DNA of 64,000 nt from Todiramphus chloris collaris. Its lineage: Eukaryota; Chordata; Aves; Coraciiformes; Alcedinidae. The stretch's first letter is position 1. Every line of letters starts with the position of its first letter. The stretch is taken from NCBI GenBank assembly GCA_025345505.1, contig JANVCC010000077.1, positions 989,998 to 1,053,997 on the forward strand. The letters are read 5' to 3'. Positions 56,876 through 64,000 of the stretch are shown one piece after another. The notes under the pieces were generated by a model that searched no databases, was not told where the DNA came from, and was given only the letters and a program-made list of their open reading frames with translations. A program made the position numbers and the translations under genes.

Positions 56876-59520
56876 GAGACTGTTTTGTTTCAAGTTCTAA
56901 AGTGTGTGCCACATTACCTGCTGATCATGGAGGAGGCTGGGCCTATTTTCAGATGCTGCCTCCATGCCTAATAGATCTCTCTCCCTGGCTAGACCCTGTG
57001 ACACTGCTTCATTGAGGACAGTTTCTGGGATCTTGGATGTCGTGTCACTTTTTGAAACAAGAATTCAAAAAGTATCATCTTCAACTTGCTTGATATCTGC
57101 ATAATGAAGCAGCAAACTGGACTAGTGAAACACCAAGGCCTGTGTGGGATTTATGTGGATCCTGTAGGCACATCTAGGTGGTTCTGCTTTTTGGGACAGT
57201 TTTCTGAACATGCACTGAGGCTCAGAACAAGCATAGGTCTCAGTGTGCTCTCCACTGTCTGGATGAACATGGATGTCTGTGGGGGAATGTGCTGTGGGTG
57301 AGTGCAGTGGTGTCTGGGGTCTGGTCTTTCTTGGGCAAGGAGGTATGTGAATCCTACTTGACTGTGAGTTTGGTTTTCCTGGATAGCTAAAGGAGAGGTT
57401 TTGTATAACAAACTGGGAGCACTTCTAGGGCAAAAGCCTCAGCATGGTGCTTTGTTAGAATTTGGTAGGTAATCTCCACTGTTGAGAGGCTGCTCTTCCC
57501 TTGGTGAAGCACAAAAATTGGAAAAGGATGTTTGCTGGAGCCCCTGCATGAGCAGGGAGGGATTGGAACCAACCAGCTCCTCATCTTCCTGAAGGGAGCC
57601 CTCCATTTCTAGGGGATGCAAGACACTGGCTCAGGGTGCAAAGTAATTTAAAAGCATGGCTTTTCCACAGGCTCCCATTCTCACAAGGCTCTTTCCAGCA
57701 CAGCTCCCTCTGGGTTCCCAGTCTGTGCCTGTTCCTCTGCTGCCATTCATGCCTGCTTGCTGCTGGCTTCCTTGTAGCTCTCGTGGAGCTATGTGTTCTC
57801 CTTGTCCAAATGGCAGAGTTGATGTCTAAGTGCCCCAAGCAATGACCTACTGCTGTAAAAAAGATGCCGTGACTGGAACAATCTTCCATCAGCTCAAAGC
57901 TGTAGATCTCAAAGGCTGCCAGCCCAAGGTAATGGTTCCTGGGGCACTGTTGGGTCATTGGTAACTCTCAGCTGTTGCTGAAAAAATGGCGCTTTGCTTT
58001 GAGGGTTGCTAAATACTACTGCTGTAGTGCTTGGAGTGCTTTGGGATCTGCATGCAAGGAGAGCTTTAGGTAAGTGGGCATGAGATGGAAGACAAGACAA
58101 GAGAGAGAGCTGGCAGAGCTTGGGAACAAGGGAGGTCTGCTTTTTCTCAGGTGAAATTGGGAAGGAGGAGCGGACGTATTAAATGTCTTTGGCAGTGTCC
58201 CCCGGGAGAGGCAGTGAAGGAACCAGAGTAACCATGGGGTGGAAGCAGGTGTTCTTTATTGCATTGGGACTTGGGCAAGGCTCAGAGAACAAATGAGCGT
58301 GTCAGCTGACTAGGTGAACAAGTATGGCTGGTGCAGGAGACTCCTCCCATGGCAGGCCTGCCTGCAATGCTGCTGCCAGACCTGCCGGTCCCTTTCTGCA
58401 GCCCACAGCCAGTTGGTGGGTCCTACACTTGCAGCTGCTCTTAGGTTCCTCCTGACTGAAGCCTGGAGCAGAGCTGCAGCCCCATGGTGGTGGTGCCAGT
58501 GCTGGTGGGTAGAAGGATGCACCCTTACACCTCAGGTGTTGTTGGGGAATGGGGAAGCTGCAAACGGAGCTGTCGCGTTGGCTCTGCGGAGCTCTGTCAG
58601 TTAATGGTGCCTCCGTTGTCTTAGGGAGGGCTATGCAGATGGGTCCTGGAGCTGCCCAGCAGTGAGGCTCTAACTGGAGATGCCACACAGGCTGTGAGGA
58701 GTTGTCATGGTTTGAAAGAGTCCTTATCAGGGAGCCTATGCTGGGAGCCTGCGACCAGCTTACTTCAAAGTAGGGCTTGTTTGGGTAGGAGCTATTTGTA
58801 TGAACCAGGATGGAAGGACAGGCAGAAATCACAGGGATGGCTCACGCAGGGTAGGTGGCTGGAGGGCAAGTTGCTAAAGCAGCATTGCTGAGGCTGTCCC
58901 TGTGCACTGGGCACTGTCTGTGCAGCAATGTTTGCTCTGGACCACGAGCTGCCCTGACGGGTGTGCTGCTGCTAGTCCTGCCACCGCTTTCCCCTCCGTG
59001 CCATGCAAATGCATTCGGTTCCCGCGCAGCCGGCACTCTGTGTGTCACGTTGCACATGGCTGCCAGTACAGAGGCAGCTGGGTGTCCTCTCTTCACCCTA
59101 CTGTGTAAGCTGTGCCCACACAGCTCTGAGCACTGATGCGGTTTGCTGGGGTACCAGGGTCACCAGTGTGTCCTCCTGACTCTACACAGGACCCTGCATA
59201 ACAGTGCAGGAGGGAGTTGCTTCCAAGTGCATCCCAGACAGGTAAGGGGTGCAAGGAGGGGGTTCTTGTTTTCCAACTGTTACTGCTTTCTGTGGGAGGG
59301 GCAAACAGAGGGAATTCCCAAGGGGAACTGCCCAGCTCTCATGTCTCTTCTACTCGGGGAGGATGGGGAGAGGGCTGCTGGCTGTGGCTGTGGTGTGCTT
59401 CCTTTGCGTGCTGCAGCTAGAAGGATCATTAATGTCTGTGTAAAACATCAGCAGACCGGGCAGCAAAGAGATCAGCCACCTTGCCATCTTCTTGGGCTCA
59501 CAAAGATTCCTCCAAATGGT
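56876..59520. other. FBXW4-DPCD intergenic spacer
   Basis: About 2.6 kb lies between two convergent 3' ends. Open frames here, such as the 176-codon reverse frame at 58302-58832, are rich in Ser, Pro, Cys and Trp and resemble no family I know. I treat them as chance. No RNA gene or repeat is recognised. Confidence 0.7.
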
Positions 59521-59542
59521 TCTATTAACAACAGCACTAATT

Positions 59543-59548
59543 TTTATT
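59543..59548 (-). terminator. DPCD: DPCD poly(A) signal (AATAAA on reverse strand)
   Basis: TTTATT on the forward strand lies about 77 bases beyond the DPCD stop, which implies a very short 3' UTR of roughly 100 bases. A forward-strand AATAAA also sits at 59560-59565, only 11 bases away. Confidence 0.7.
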
Positions 59549-59624
59549 AGAAAGGGCAAAATAAATATCATGAAGCTGTTCCAGAGAGCTGCCCCCACCC
59601 CCCCAGCCTCGCAGCAGCGACTGC

Positions 59625-64000
<4,376 letters not shown>

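Noticed and set aside
58302-58832. 176-codon reverse frame in the intergenic spacer
   Set aside because: It is Ser/Pro/Cys/Trp-rich with no homology recognised and no promoter or splice context. A chance frame is the simplest reading.

Overview
This is a vertebrate nuclear locus with split genes on both strands. It is not a prokaryotic or mobile-element region. The forward strand carries exons 2 to 9 of FBXW4 (F-box and WD40 repeat protein 4, dactylin) through to its stop codon and poly(A) signal. The reverse strand carries the last two coding exons of DPCD. The two genes are arranged tail to tail, the same order and orientation as on human 10q24 (FGF8, FBXW4, DPCD). By that synteny FGF8 should lie beyond the left edge, though it is not in the window. 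The host is most likely a sauropsid, and a bird or close relative is my best guess. The basis is an ancient CR1 LINE pair, no recognisable Alu, B1 or L1, and bird-like G/T-rich and C-rich intron simple sequence. The species cannot be fixed from this window.

Layout: 1-6916 is the end of FBXW4 intron 1. Exon 1 with the F-box is off the left edge. Exons 2-5 lie at 6917-13183. Intron 5 (13184-41667, 28.5 kb) and intron 6 (41734-55408, 13.7 kb) hold almost all of the remaining sequence. Exons 7-9 are packed into 55409-56237 with introns of only 172 and 257 bp. The 3' UTR ends near 56.87 kb. About 2.6 kb of intergenic DNA follows, then the DPCD 3' end (stop 59625-59627, exons 59625-59729 and 60848-60950), then DPCD intron sequence to the right edge. 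The eight FBXW4 exons join in frame to encode 324 residues.

The two giant introns are the interesting part. They contain several blocks of a few hundred bases that differ from their surroundings: many ATTA/TAAT homeodomain cores, TCF/LEF-like and nuclear-receptor-like sites, and retained CpGs. In mouse and fish the FBXW4 introns are known to harbour long-range FGF8 enhancers (apical ectodermal ridge, midbrain-hindbrain boundary and others). I therefore list these blocks as candidate conserved enhancers. Conservation itself could not be tested here.

Other notable points are a non-canonical GC-AG splice junction after exon 2 that the reading frame requires, a CT microsatellite serving as the exon 2 polypyrimidine tract, an inverted tail-to-tail pair of ancient CR1 3' ends near 27.49 kb, one protein-like 108-codon ORF of unknown origin at 22844-23170, and very long C and G homopolymers. 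I see no evidence of a novel multi-gene system.
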